Virus record (IMG/VR): IMGVR_UViG_3300021401_000010
Span: 1-47,755 of that record
From: a virus
Reading direction: 5' to 3' (one strand)
DNA: 47,755 bases
Part shown: piece by piece, positions 32,135 through 39,701 of the stretch
Layout of the letters: every line of letters starts with the position of its first letter
Numbering within the stretch: position 1 is the stretch's first letter
The notes under the pieces: generated by a model
Told to the model about the DNA's origin: nothing
The model's input: only the letters and a program-made list of their open reading frames with translations
Database searches by the model: none
Program-made: the position numbers and the translations under genes

Positions 32135-32690
32135 TTTTGCGTTGTCGCAGCTCTTGCAAGAGAGACTTTAGCTCTTCATCTACCTTTTCGCCATCAATCT
32201 TGCCGCTATGCTCAATCTTGTCAGTGAACATCTTGAGATAACGGCCTAGGCGTTCGAGGTTCTGGCCCTTGTCGGCAAGCTTTAGCTTCTTAACATAGCC
32301 AATATGGATCTTATCCTTGCCCACGCCATCAAAGATCTCTGAAACTTCTAGACCGGTAATCGCCATCGCGGTGTTGTCATCAAGTTCCGTTAGTGGCACT
32401 AAGTTCCCGGCGTCATCGAAGAAGTTTGTGGGGCTATAAAAAGCGAGCTTAAATAGCTCTTCCCTTACTCGCTCTTGAGTCACCTCTATCTTGGCGAGGC
32501 GCGCCTGGCACTCTTCAATGATCTCTGGCTGACTTAAGAAACGAAACATCCAGCTCTTGTCCCGACCAAGGACCCGCGCCACACGACGCATGTTAAAGTC
32601 CTTCAGGTACTCCGTGATAATCTTTTCCTTTAGAAACTCAGGAGGATTCGGAGTAAGTTCAGTAGCCACGTTTGGCCACCTGGCAGGCAT
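32118..32690 (-). CDS. Terminase small subunit (putative)
   Basis: This 190-residue protein lies directly upstream of the large terminase gene and overlaps it. The N-terminal half has a helix-turn-helix-like DNA-binding pattern: KEKIITEYLKDFNMRRVARV then LGRDKSWMFRFLSQ. A long helix, IEECQARLAKIEVTQERVRE, follows, and then the common LFKLAFYSPTNFFDD and a C-terminal coiled part (GRYLKMFTDKIEHSGKIDGE). This matches small terminase subunits that recognise packaging sites. The ATG at 32690 is used; a GTG at 32669 with a better AGGTGG site would remove seven residues. Confidence 0.75.
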   Translation of the reverse strand: MPARWPNVATELTPNPPEFLKEKIITEYLKDFNMRRVARVLGRDKSWMFRFLSQPEIIEECQARLAKIEVTQERVREELFKLAFYSPTNFFDDAGNLVPLTELDDNTAMAITGLEVSEIFDGVGKDKIHIGYVKKLKLADKGQNLERLGRYLKMFTDKIEHSGKIDGEKVDEELKSLLQELRQRKNDPAA

Positions 32691-32979
32691 ATAAGAAGCC
32701 TGGGTGAGGATGCCCCGACTGATTCTTCGCGGGGTAATAGAGGTCTAAGCCGATGGGAAGGGAGGGGGGAAGAAGCATCGGCACGCCCTTGGTAACGGGC
32801 TGCCGGAGGAAACTAACCAACTGGGAGAAGGTCTTGCGGACCACTATCTTGAGGAGGCGGCGGGTTACCAGCCAGATGGCCTGGCGGTGCTCCACAAGCC
32901 GGTCGGCCAATTTGGAGCGCAGCCAGTGGGCCGGCGTTTCGCCTGGCTCTTGGCTGTGCTCTAAGACGCCAACCTTCAT
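32659..32979 (-). CDS. Hypothetical protein, first clear gene of the leftward block
   Basis: This is a 106-residue protein: MKVGVLEHSQEPGETPAHWL, RSKLADRLVEHRQAIWLVTR. The middle is a basic helix (RLLKIVVRKTFSQLVSFLRQ) and the C-terminus is Pro-rich (PMLLPPSLPIGLDLYYP). No family recognised. It overlaps the small terminase gene by up to 32 bases. It is the first clear gene downstream of the proposed leftward promoter, about 140 bases away. A 45-codon frame beginning at a TTG (33113) ends in ATGA with this start and could be a leader gene. Confidence 0.55.
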   Translation of the reverse strand: MKVGVLEHSQEPGETPAHWLRSKLADRLVEHRQAIWLVTRRLLKIVVRKTFSQLVSFLRQPVTKGVPMLLPPSLPIGLDLYYPAKNQSGHPHPGFLYACQVAKRGY

Positions 32980-33126
32980 GCTCTTAAGTTGTTCAGTAGA
33001 GAGTACTCAAGATACCCAAGCTCGAATTTTGAGCAGGCGGCCACTCTGCACTTGACACGCAGGTTGTGTTTAAAACACGCGCTCTGGATAAAGCGTTGTC
33101 CACGTTGGAGCAACGCGCGTGAGAGG

Positions 33127-33156
33127 AGTATAGTGCTCAGGGGCGAGTGTTGTACA
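33127..33156 (-). promoter_or_regulatory. Leftward promoter of the conserved TGTACA-18-TATACT type
   Basis: On the minus strand AATTGTGTACAACA contains TGTACA (33156-33151), then 18 bases, then TATACT (33132-33127). The TTGTGTACAACA core is identical to the rightward copy near 36035, and the spacing is the same. An AT-rich stretch lies upstream. Transcription would start near 33120 and run into the terminase and structural genes. Confidence 0.55.
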
Positions 33157-33183
33157 CAATTATTTTCACCTTCCGGCCAAAAG

Positions 33184-33515
33184 TGTGCAAAACTCTGCAC
33201 AGTACAAAAGTACCGTGATTTTTGTCCAGTGAACAAAAGGTGAACAAAAGTTTCGTCCTGTACGAAACTTGACGAAACTCACGAAACTTTTGCACTTAAG
33301 TCCTTTGTTTTCAACAATCATCTAGTTTCGTCGTTATCTGGTTTTATCTCTTAATTACCCCTAACCTATTCATTCTGCATATAGTTACGGAGTTTCGCTA
33401 GATGAAATTTCACTTATTCTGGACAGGTTGGAGGCGCGGAGCCACGCCACCAAGAGCGTGGTCTCCGCCCCCTGTTTCGTTTTTCGTTTACTAAAGCCCT
33501 TCGAAACACGAAACT
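33184..33515. repeat. Divergent intergenic region with iteron-like CGAAACT repeats, candidate origin
   Basis: The non-coding stretch 32980-33875 contains eight copies of CGAAAC or its complement. They lie at 33249-33256 (AGTTTCGT), 33262-33269, 33272-33279 and 33281-33288 (three ACGAAACT in a row at about 10-base steps), 33324-33331, 33391-33398, 33473-33480 and 33502-33515 (two). Also present are a perfect tandem GTGAACAAAAG (33229-33239, 33240-33250), the inverted pair TGTGCA/TGCACA (33184-33201) and GTACAAAAGTAC (33202-33213). It lies between divergent blocks and next to the primase-helicase gene. Such a layout fits an origin or a multi-site operator. Confidence 0.55.
33436..33468. repeat. 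GC-rich inverted repeat (hairpin) in the divergent region
   Basis: The arms GCGGAGCCACGC (33436-33447) and GCGTGGTCTCCGC (33456-33468) pair with one extra T, around the loop CACCAAGA. It stands out in an AT-rich region. It has no T run on either strand, so a simple terminator is less likely than a structural element for replication or control. Confidence 0.5.
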
Positions 33516-33875
33516 TTTGCGCAACAGTGCACATATGAAAGGGTTTAGGCTCATTTCTACAATTTCGTAGGCCAAATATATAGTTTATTGGGTTAACTTT
33601 ATTCTCTAACTTGTTCATTTTAGTATACTTATTCTAATAATGCACCACTTTTAGTGCACTTATCATTTTGATGTTTACAGCATCACTTTTCGCTTGATAC
33701 ACTCAAATTAACCGCGCTGATCCCGTGGCCGACCTTCTCAGGTCCTCTTGCTCGCACACGAAAACCTAGCTTGCCTGGCGGGTTCCCCACCCATCAGGCA
33801 AGCTTTAAGGGTTTTTGGAAAGAAGAGGAAAAAGGTCCGTGTGTGTTTGGTTTTTCTTGCAAGAGAGAAGAGGAC
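33516..33875. other. Non-coding upstream region of the primase-helicase gene
   Basis: About 360 bases without a convincing gene. The stretch is AT-rich to about 33710, with a TATACT at 33624-33629 and the inverted pair TGCAC/GTGCA around 33642-33660. I found no clear -35 partner. The ribosome binding region AGAAGAGGAC lies directly before the ATG at 33876. An open frame from 33771 is in phase with the primase but has no start signals. Confidence 0.4.
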
Positions 33876-35753
33876 ATGGACTCCTTTGACCCCGTCGCAA
33901 CCCTGTATGCCCTATTTTCCGGCTCTGAGCTTTCATTTGCCACCTTTGACCCCTCTGAAAGAGACCCTGAGAGCGGCAAGCTTGGCGGCAAGTATACGAC
34001 TCACGAGCGGGCGGCGGGCCTTAAAGACATCGAGAACCACCTCGAGGGCAAGCTTGGCGCGGTAATCGTTCCCCTGCATCAAGACGGTACCTGCAGCTTT
34101 GGCGTCATCGACGTTGACCCAAAAAACTACACAAATGCCGCGGATAGCATCTTAGAGCTCAGGAATCGAATCTTCCTTGAAAAGAAGTATCCCCTGCATT
34201 ACTTCCAAAGCAAGAGCGGCGGCGCCCACTTTGTCTTATTTCTAGACCAGCCCCGCCCCGCACCCGTGGTGCGAGGCCTGCTCCATCGCTACATAGACGA
34301 GCTTGGTCTTAAGGCCGAGGTCTTTCCCAAGCAAGATCAGATGCCAGAAAGTGGAAAGGCCAGCTGCGTTAACCTGCCCTACTTCAAAGATCCTGACGGG
34401 TTCAAGGCCTGGTGGTCTAATTATAGACAGACAAGCACGGCGGAGATCGAGGCGGAGCTTGCCAAGCAACCAGCGCTGGAGGTAAGACCACATATAAGGT
34501 CCCTTCCCAAGATCGTCAAAAATATTAGTTTTAGGGCGGAACTAGAGCGTGTGGGCCTTGAGTACGTTGCAAGGGAGACTGAATACGGAACCCAATATTG
34601 TTACCATGGCCTGGTCAATAAGACAGGAAAAATCCAGGGGTGCCTGCTCAAGGGTGACGTGCACCATCAAAAGACAAATGTTCGACAAAGTCAGTTTGTC
34701 GAGACTAAAAACGGAGAGATATTTCACCGATGCTTTGCTGACGAGTGCCGTAATATTGAAGAAAATAAAACTAGATTAGCGTTAAAGTCACTTGGCCTTG
34801 AGGGCCGGATTCTTGGTGTAACTGACGGTTCTGATTGGCGTGAGTTCGTTCAAACATTTGGCCAGCTGTCTTCAGAGCTGCCGCGGTTCCTGGTTGATGG
34901 CCTTATCCCCGAGAAGGCATTTACGATGGTCGTCGCCTCTGCCTTTAATGGTAAGACATTTTTCGCGCTGCAATGCGCCCTAGCAATCGCGAGAGGAGAG
35001 CCCATATGGGGGTTTGATGGGCCTTCTGAACCTCGGCCCGTTATCTATCATGTGCCAGAAATGAACGCGAATTCGGTGCGGAGATACGCCGCCCTGCTGG
35101 GTTACACCGACAATGACCAGGTGTTCTTTAGGACGATGGAATCAGAGAAGTGGGAGATCAATAGCGCTAGGATGCTGTGCTCAGCCAACAACGCGGTGGT
35201 TGTCTTAGATACGGTCGGCTACTTTAACCCCGCTAAAGACACCCATGCTTACGAGCAAAGCATTGAGTTTGCCACTCTGATCTACAACCTGTTGAATCAG
35301 GGGGCACTCGGGGTAATCGGTCTATATCACGTTCCTAAATCAAACAAAGATACGGGGTGGACCCTTGAGAACTCAGTGCTAGGGTCGACCGGCTACGGTG
35401 GGATCTTAAGAAGTTGCCTGCGACTTAAAAATCTTAACGTTGACCTAAATGACGATGATATACACCTCTATGTCCAGGGCATGAAGAATCCGGGGCTTAA
35501 GCCGTTTCAGTTGGAAGGTGTCCCATTGCAGATGAGGGTTCCGCCAGGTGAGAGCCCGTATCTTAATCAGATCGCGGTAAGCGGCAAGGAAAACAAGAAG
35601 TATACGCAAGCTTGTCAGCTATTTAGAGAAAACACGGAAATGAAACATTCTGAAATTGCGAAGTTGGTTCAAGTGTCCCCGACGACGATAAGTCATTACT
35701 TTAAGAAGTACAAGGGACAAGAGGAATTAAATTTGAGTGATGAGAATCTATGA
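33876..35753 (+). CDS. Primase-helicase: AEP (TOTE-like) primase, RecA-fold ATPase and C-terminal HTH
   Basis: This is a 625-residue protein from the ATG at 33876 (MDSFDPVATLYALFSGSELS). Residues 60-170 carry archaeo-eukaryotic primase motifs: the DxD in FGVIDVDPKNY (76-84), FQSKSGGAHFVLFLD (110-124) and AEVFPKQDQ then CVNLPYF (147-170), as in TOTE-type primases. Residues about 240-295 have paired Cys/His (CYHGL, GCLLKG, HRCFADEC), a possible zinc site. From 340, a RecA-like helicase follows with a Walker A variant VASAFNGKTF (352-361) and Walker B NNAVVVLDTVGYF. The end (about 590-615) is a helix-turn-helix, HSEIAKLVQVSPTTISHYFK. It probably primes and unwinds phage DNA; the HTH could bind the adjacent repeats. 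Confidence 0.8.
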   Translation: MDSFDPVATLYALFSGSELSFATFDPSERDPESGKLGGKYTTHERAAGLKDIENHLEGKLGAVIVPLHQDGTCSFGVIDVDPKNYTNAADSILELRNRIFLEKKYPLHYFQSKSGGAHFVLFLDQPRPAPVVRGLLHRYIDELGLKAEVFPKQDQMPESGKASCVNLPYFKDPDGFKAWWSNYRQTSTAEIEAELAKQPALEVRPHIRSLPKIVKNISFRAELERVGLEYVARETEYGTQYCYHGLVNKTGKIQGCLLKGDVHHQKTNVRQSQFVETKNGEIFHRCFADECRNIEENKTRLALKSLGLEGRILGVTDGSDWREFVQTFGQLSSELPRFLVDGLIPEKAFTMVVASAFNGKTFFALQCALAIARGEPIWGFDGPSEPRPVIYHVPEMNANSVRRYAALLGYTDNDQVFFRTMESEKWEINSARMLCSANNAVVVLDTVGYFNPAKDTHAYEQSIEFATLIYNLLNQGALGVIGLYHVPKSNKDTGWTLENSVLGSTGYGGILRSCLRLKNLNVDLNDDDIHLYVQGMKNPGLKPFQLEGVPLQMRVPPGESPYLNQIAVSGKENKKYTQACQLFRENTEMKHSEIAKLVQVSPTTISHYFKKYKGQEELNLSDENL

Positions 35754-36028
35754 TGAGCGAAGAACTTGAAAAAGAAGGTTCAGTTGCAGATGAGTTAGCA
35801 AGAGAATCTTATGGGTATGCGGGCGACATGCTGGCGAGAAGTGAAATACGTCAGCTTGTAAGCGAATCAAAAGAAATAAACAAGTTATGTTTATTTATTT
35901 CTATGAATACGTTAGATCGCCTTGACGCCGCGCAACAAGCGTTAAAGAGAGGGATCTACATTGGCCTCCGCTTGAGAGACGACTTTACAAAAGAAGACTT
36001 TGGCTATAAGTACAAAGAAAATAAATAA
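35750..36028 (+). CDS. Hypothetical helical protein
   Basis: This is a 92-residue protein starting in ATGA overlap with the primase-helicase stop: MMSEELEKEGSVADELARES. It is charged and helical (EIRQLVSESKEINKLCLFIS, LDRLDAAQQALKRGIYIGLR). The TAA stop lies inside the 27-base promoter-like sequence at 36017-36043. Coupling to the helicase gene suggests a replication accessory role. No family recognised. Confidence 0.5.
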   Translation: MMSEELEKEGSVADELARESYGYAGDMLARSEIRQLVSESKEINKLCLFISMNTLDRLDAAQQALKRGIYIGLRLRDDFTKEDFGYKYKENK

Positions 36029-36067
36029 ATATTTTTGTGTACAACATCCTCCCCTTAGGCTTATAGT
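36017..36067 (+). promoter_or_regulatory. Rightward promoter, copy 1 of a conserved family
   Basis: A 27-base AT-rich sequence (36017-36043) ends in TTTTTGTGTACA and is identical to 46208-46234. TGTACA (36038-36043) is followed by 18 bases and TATAGT (36062-36067). The predicted start is near 36074, one base before the ATG at 36075. The stop codon of the preceding gene (36026-36028) is part of the sequence. Confidence 0.6.
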
Positions 36068-36074
36068 TGCTCTC

Positions 36075-36482
36075 ATGTTCGAAGCCCCTCCAGAGTATCT
36101 CGGCCCCGGTGACGGGTTGGTCCATCGCGTGCCGCCTGGCGACGCCTTACACGCCCACGACCAGCGTGGCGGCGTCTACCCCTATGAGGTCACCGTCTGG
36201 CCGATGGAGCGGCACCACTACCGCCTGACCACGGGGCGAGAGTATTCTCACCTTGGGGAACCAGCCGAGGTCAGTTTAACGGCGACCGAAAGGCAGATTT
36301 GTGCAATTCTTGGGCTCAGGGAGTGGGAGCTGAGCACGTTCCTGCGGGAGTGGACGCCGCTGCCGGGGGAGACCAACCGTAAAAAGCCAGAGACGCTTGA
36401 AGACATCCGCCGGCGGCTTATTTTTGCGGAGAAGGTTTCTCTACGTTATAAACCAGGTCGTCCTCGCAAGGAGGACCTATGA
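36075..36482 (+). CDS. Hypothetical protein, probably from a leaderless message
   Basis: This is a 135-residue protein starting MFEAPPEYLGPGDGLVHRVP at 36075. It has a His/Asp/Gly-rich first part (PPGDALHAHDQRGGVYPYEV) and a C-terminal helical part (LTATERQICAILGLREWELS, then TLEDIRRRLIFAEKVSLRY) that may be a small DNA-binding fold. There is no ribosome binding site. The ATG falls at the predicted transcription start of the promoter just upstream, so translation may be leaderless. No family recognised. Confidence 0.55.
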   Translation: MFEAPPEYLGPGDGLVHRVPPGDALHAHDQRGGVYPYEVTVWPMERHHYRLTTGREYSHLGEPAEVSLTATERQICAILGLREWELSTFLREWTPLPGETNRKKPETLEDIRRRLIFAEKVSLRYKPGRPRKEDL

Positions 36483-36733
36483 CCTTGCAGTCCCTAGCCG
36501 AGGCCGGCTACTCATCGATTAAGCTGCCTGAGTGGTCTTCATCACAGTACCTGCAGCTATCTTTGATCTATCGGCTAGGTGGTTTCGGTTTCGGGAACTG
36601 GGTGGACGTTTATGGTTTTAGTCCTGAACCGATTCGCTGCCCGGTGTACATTTTCGAGGTTGAGGATAATGAGAGGTGGGAACCAACTCCCGATCCACTG
36701 AACGAGTATAGTCCGCAAAGTGAGAGGCAATAG
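36479..36733 (+). CDS. Hypothetical protein
   Basis: This is an 84-residue protein beginning MTLQSLAEAGYSSIKLPEWS, with the start in ATGA overlap and an excellent AGGAGGACCT site. It is rich in aromatic and Gly residues (LIYRLGGFGFGNWVDVYGFS) and ends with an acidic, Pro-rich tail (TPDPLNEYSPQSE). No family recognised. Confidence 0.5.
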   Translation: MTLQSLAEAGYSSIKLPEWSSSQYLQLSLIYRLGGFGFGNWVDVYGFSPEPIRCPVYIFEVEDNERWEPTPDPLNEYSPQSERQ

Positions 36734-36737
36734 CGAA

Positions 36738-37256
36738 GTGGCTAACTACGACATCTCGAACATCACCAAGATGCTCCTTGACTTCACATTGCCGGGACGG
36801 GCCGAGGTGGTCATGGAGGTCGGCGAGCTGATCCGCAATACCAGTCGAATCTACCAGCTAGTCGTGGAGATCGATAAAGAGGCAAGAGCGCAAGGGCTCG
36901 ACAAGAAGCCGTTCGATATTCTGAAGATCGCACTGTGCTACGGCGCGACGATCGGGATCTTCATGGAGCAGGAAATTCAGCATTACTTCGCATTGACCGG
37001 CAAGAGTGAGTACAGCATGGATTACGTGGTGCGCGAGTTCCTGCGCGATGGCTGCCCTGACCAGGCTTCAGTCATGGCCGAGGTGGCCGCTGAGTTTCGC
37101 GTTCAACCTTGCGTCTACCACCTTGTTTCGACGGTTGCTGAGGAGGTGACGAAGCAGCAGGCGAACCCGTACCAGTCGGTGCTCATTGCCTTGTTGTACG
37201 GCTGTGTTTTGGGGATCTTCTTGGAGAAAGAACGTAGTAAGAAGCTGGTGAACTGA
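36738..37256 (+). CDS. Hypothetical protein made of two tandem copies of a helical domain
   Basis: This is a 172-residue product from a GTG at 36738 (MANYDISNITKMLLDFTLPG); a GTG at 36720 is an alternative. The two halves align: VVMEVGELIRNTSRIYQLVV with FDILKIALCYGATIGIFMEQ, and SVMAEVAAEFRVQPCVYHLV with SVLIALLYGCVLGIFLEKER. Each unit of about 65 residues has a charged helix and then a hydrophobic helix with the pattern ALxYGxxxGIFxE. This is an internal duplication. The hydrophobic helices may be buried or membrane-touching. Its ATG-proximal neighbours are unknown small genes. Confidence 0.55.
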   Translation: MANYDISNITKMLLDFTLPGRAEVVMEVGELIRNTSRIYQLVVEIDKEARAQGLDKKPFDILKIALCYGATIGIFMEQEIQHYFALTGKSEYSMDYVVREFLRDGCPDQASVMAEVAAEFRVQPCVYHLVSTVAEEVTKQQANPYQSVLIALLYGCVLGIFLEKERSKKLVN

Positions 37257-38824
37257 TGACTAATAAATCTGATGCGGCATCAAGTACTCAACCACGATTC
37301 TGTATAACCTGCGGAGTGCGCGAGGACGCCACGTCGCCTAACGCATTGTGCGTGGGGCCTAACTGGTCAAGCTCATCGCATGACTTTCGTGCGGCATCCC
37401 CTACTCAACTAACGATGGACGACGCACGGCTGTTTATGGCCGGATGGAAGTCCATGAATGCTGCGAAGTATCACACGATTTGCGGCTCTGGATCAACATC
37501 GGCGTGTCTACAATTCGCCGCAGACTTTGCAGCGCACGCGGCAGCCTCCCCTACTGAGGAACGATCCGCGCAACGTTGCAAGACGTGTGGCAAGATAGAA
37601 CACGATCACTATTGCTTCTTTGGCGGCCCGCAGACAACCACTTATTTTCCAGTCACGCGCCGGGAGGAACGACCCGCAGCAGCGCCGCAGGAACTTTGCC
37701 CAAGTTGCGGAAGTCAAATCCGGGAGATGCGTCTGTGCCTGCAATGCGGAACTGGGCACACTATGGATTTACTCAGCAATCGCGGACACGCTAAAAAAGC
37801 CTGTCCCGACAAGTGGCATGAAAAGGAACCCAATGAAAACCTGCCCGCAATGCGACAGCAACATGCCGACTTATCCGATGCTGGTCAGCCATCAACCGAA
37901 AGGCCTGTGCGCGGACGATTTTCATCGCCCGTTTCTCAACATGCTGCACCCAACTCTGTGGACGGTGCTGAAGTATTGGTGGCAAACCAAATAACCCCCG
38001 AGTCGAGCTTGGAACCAGAGCTGGAGGAACAGTGCTCTTGCGGACTACCAGCCGACCCCGTGGAAACTGATCGATTGGAACCAGAGCCGATATGTAAGCA
38101 CGATAATCAAAGTGGCCATCCTGCGGAGCCGGACATTCGCATGTGTCACGACTGCAATATGCGAAGCGTGGACGGTGGGATAACTTGGATGACTGCTGCC
38201 GAGTATCAAAAGCAGTGTTTGGGACCAGAGCTATCCTCGCGCGAACCGCAATGGGCTGACTGTCCGCGATGCCGCCAAAAAGTACTAGCCCCGCATGAGT
38301 GCTATGAATCAGTGTTGAATGAGGCAGGTGAGCGCGAGGCCGCAAGCACAATTCAGGAATCATGGGTTGCGTTCCTACTGGAGCATCCCACGCGAGGCGG
38401 ACTCGTTGAACGACTAATTTTTGATTCAGGATACCGGGCAGGCGCTGCCTCCAACCTGGAAATCAACGACAATAGCGGCTGGGAGTACGACCCGGACGCG
38501 GCGCTGAGGCGAGTGCGCGCCCGAGTAGCGACTGGGAAGGTTCAATTGTTCGATAAGTTGAAAGCGGACAATCTGCAAGCTATGGCGGAACACTTCGCAG
38601 AACGAAATGCCGAGCTGGAGTCCGCGCTGGCCGCTTCCCAGGCTGAGGCGAAAGAACTGAAGCAGGCGCTGCAAATTCTCAATGGGCACGTAATTGGCAC
38701 GCGCTGCTATCTCGCTACCTGCGCCACCGACGTGATTGTCCATAACCTTGAGGTGACTATCGCAGGCTTGCGGCGAGAATCTGAGTTGGCTGAGTCTGTG
38801 CTTAAGCGATGGGAGGGGAAATGA
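37256..38824 (+). CDS. Multi-zinc-ribbon protein with C-terminal coiled coil
   Basis: This is a 522-residue protein starting MTNKSDAASSTQPRFCITCG. Repeated CxxC pairs occur (FCITCG, RCKTCGKIEHDHYC, LCPSCGSQ, LCLQCGTGH, CSCGLP, CHDCNM, CPRCRQKV), suggesting several zinc ribbons separated by variable linkers. The end is a coiled coil (NAELESALAASQAEAKELKQ). The middle (about 37830-37990) is low complexity in this frame, while the +1 frame there reads a plausible small zinc protein, so a frame conflict or overlapping gene is possible. It looks like a patchwork; function unknown. Confidence 0.5.
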   Translation: MTNKSDAASSTQPRFCITCGVREDATSPNALCVGPNWSSSSHDFRAASPTQLTMDDARLFMAGWKSMNAAKYHTICGSGSTSACLQFAADFAAHAAASPTEERSAQRCKTCGKIEHDHYCFFGGPQTTTYFPVTRREERPAAAPQELCPSCGSQIREMRLCLQCGTGHTMDLLSNRGHAKKACPDKWHEKEPNENLPAMRQQHADLSDAGQPSTERPVRGRFSSPVSQHAAPNSVDGAEVLVANQITPESSLEPELEEQCSCGLPADPVETDRLEPEPICKHDNQSGHPAEPDIRMCHDCNMRSVDGGITWMTAAEYQKQCLGPELSSREPQWADCPRCRQKVLAPHECYESVLNEAGEREAASTIQESWVAFLLEHPTRGGLVERLIFDSGYRAGAASNLEINDNSGWEYDPDAALRRVRARVATGKVQLFDKLKADNLQAMAEHFAERNAELESALAASQAEAKELKQALQILNGHVIGTRCYLATCATDVIVHNLEVTIAGLRRESELAESVLKRWEGK

Positions 38825-39438
38825 AACGGTTCTACGTGGCTCTACCTCTGCTAGCCCTGCTGGGAGGCACGGTCTGTTTCGCGCAGATGCCCTGCAACAC
38901 TGTGGATTGCGACAACGCGAACGGTAATCCCAAACTGTGCACGGTCGAGTATGACGAGCCGGATGGGCCGTGCCCGCCCCCTAAAGCTGTGGTTTCTGTT
39001 ACCCCCGCACCAGCCAAGACCACGATGACCATGAACGCCATGCCCGTTACGATCATCGGCGGCAATGGGGCGGCGACTGGCTCGGAGACGGATGCTCTCG
39101 TCGCGGCGTTACACCCGCTGAGCATCGGCGAGACAACCATAGTGAGCAACAAGCTGTCGTTCATCGGTGGTCGCGTGGATTTCACAATCAAGCCGATTTC
39201 TACTTGGATTCAGAATCACAGTTCGGTCGATGGCTACAAGTTCGAGATGGGGCCGACGTTTAGCTTTGGCGGCGTAAAGGCCAACAGCAAGTTCTATTAT
39301 GGGCAGCGGGCGGGAGTGTTTATCAACTACAAATTGGCGTGGGCCGTGGGAATGCAGTTCGAGATTCAGTGGAACAACTTTCCCGGCTACGCACACAACG
39401 TCCCGAGTTTCAGTTTCGGCCCGAATTGTCACTGGTAG
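38821..39438 (+). CDS. Exported protein of unknown function
   Basis: This is a 205-residue protein starting in ATGA overlap: MKRFYVALPLLALLGGTVCF, a Sec signal peptide cut probably after CFAQ. The mature N-terminus has Cys pairs (MPCNTVDCDNANGNPKLCTV). The C-terminal 110 residues alternate hydrophobic and polar residues with many aromatics (KFEMGPTFSFGGVKANSKFY, then YKLAWAVGMQFEIQWNNF), which resembles an outer-membrane beta barrel fragment or a beta sandwich. It is paired with a lipoprotein gene 11 bases downstream. It may alter the host envelope, but this is inferred. Confidence 0.55.
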   Translation: MKRFYVALPLLALLGGTVCFAQMPCNTVDCDNANGNPKLCTVEYDEPDGPCPPPKAVVSVTPAPAKTTMTMNAMPVTIIGGNGAATGSETDALVAALHPLSIGETTIVSNKLSFIGGRVDFTIKPISTWIQNHSSVDGYKFEMGPTFSFGGVKANSKFYYGQRAGVFINYKLAWAVGMQFEIQWNNFPGYAHNVPSFSFGPNCHW

Positions 39439-39449
39439 GAGGACGAACT

Positions 39450-39701
39450 ATGAAACGACTCGCATTTCTTGGCTTATTGGCCCTGCTGGGCTGCGGACCC
39501 AGGCACGCTCCGCTGAGCGTAACGAGGTCCGCGTGCCTCCAGGCTCACTATTCTCTGCTCACCGGAGATGAGGAGATACTAGACAGGCTGGGGTACTGTG
39601 GCCCGAATCGCGGCGTGATCGTCGTAGGCGCTACGCATTGCTATTCAGACCACGTGCTGGACCAGGCATACCCCCAGCCCGACCTGCGGTGCCTGCCGTG
39701 A
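39450..39701 (+). CDS. Small lipoprotein
   Basis: This is an 83-residue protein from the ATG at 39450 with a strong AGGAGGACGAACT site. The N-terminus MKRLAFLGLLALLGCGPRHA has a lipobox (LLGC), so Cys15 would be lipid-modified. The mature region (PLSVTRSACLQAHYSLLTGD, then RLGYCGPNRGVIVVGATHCY) has three more Cys. Phage lipoproteins often act in superinfection exclusion or as outer spanins. No partner is evident next to it. The stop forms GTGA with the next gene. Confidence 0.6.
   Translation: MKRLAFLGLLALLGCGPRHAPLSVTRSACLQAHYSLLTGDEEILDRLGYCGPNRGVIVVGATHCYSDHVLDQAYPQPDLRCLP

Noticed and set aside
32976-33236. An 86-codon minus-strand frame ending in ATGA with the 32.98 kb gene
   Set aside because: Most of it lies upstream of the proposed promoter and over repeats; only a TTG-started 45-codon part could be transcribed, with no ribosome binding site.
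37833-37994. A 53-codon frame (MKTCPQCDSNMPTYPMLVSH...) inside the zinc-ribbon gene
   Set aside because: It looks zinc-binding and plausible but overlaps a longer open frame entirely; I cannot decide between overlapping gene and frame error, so it is not listed as a gene.
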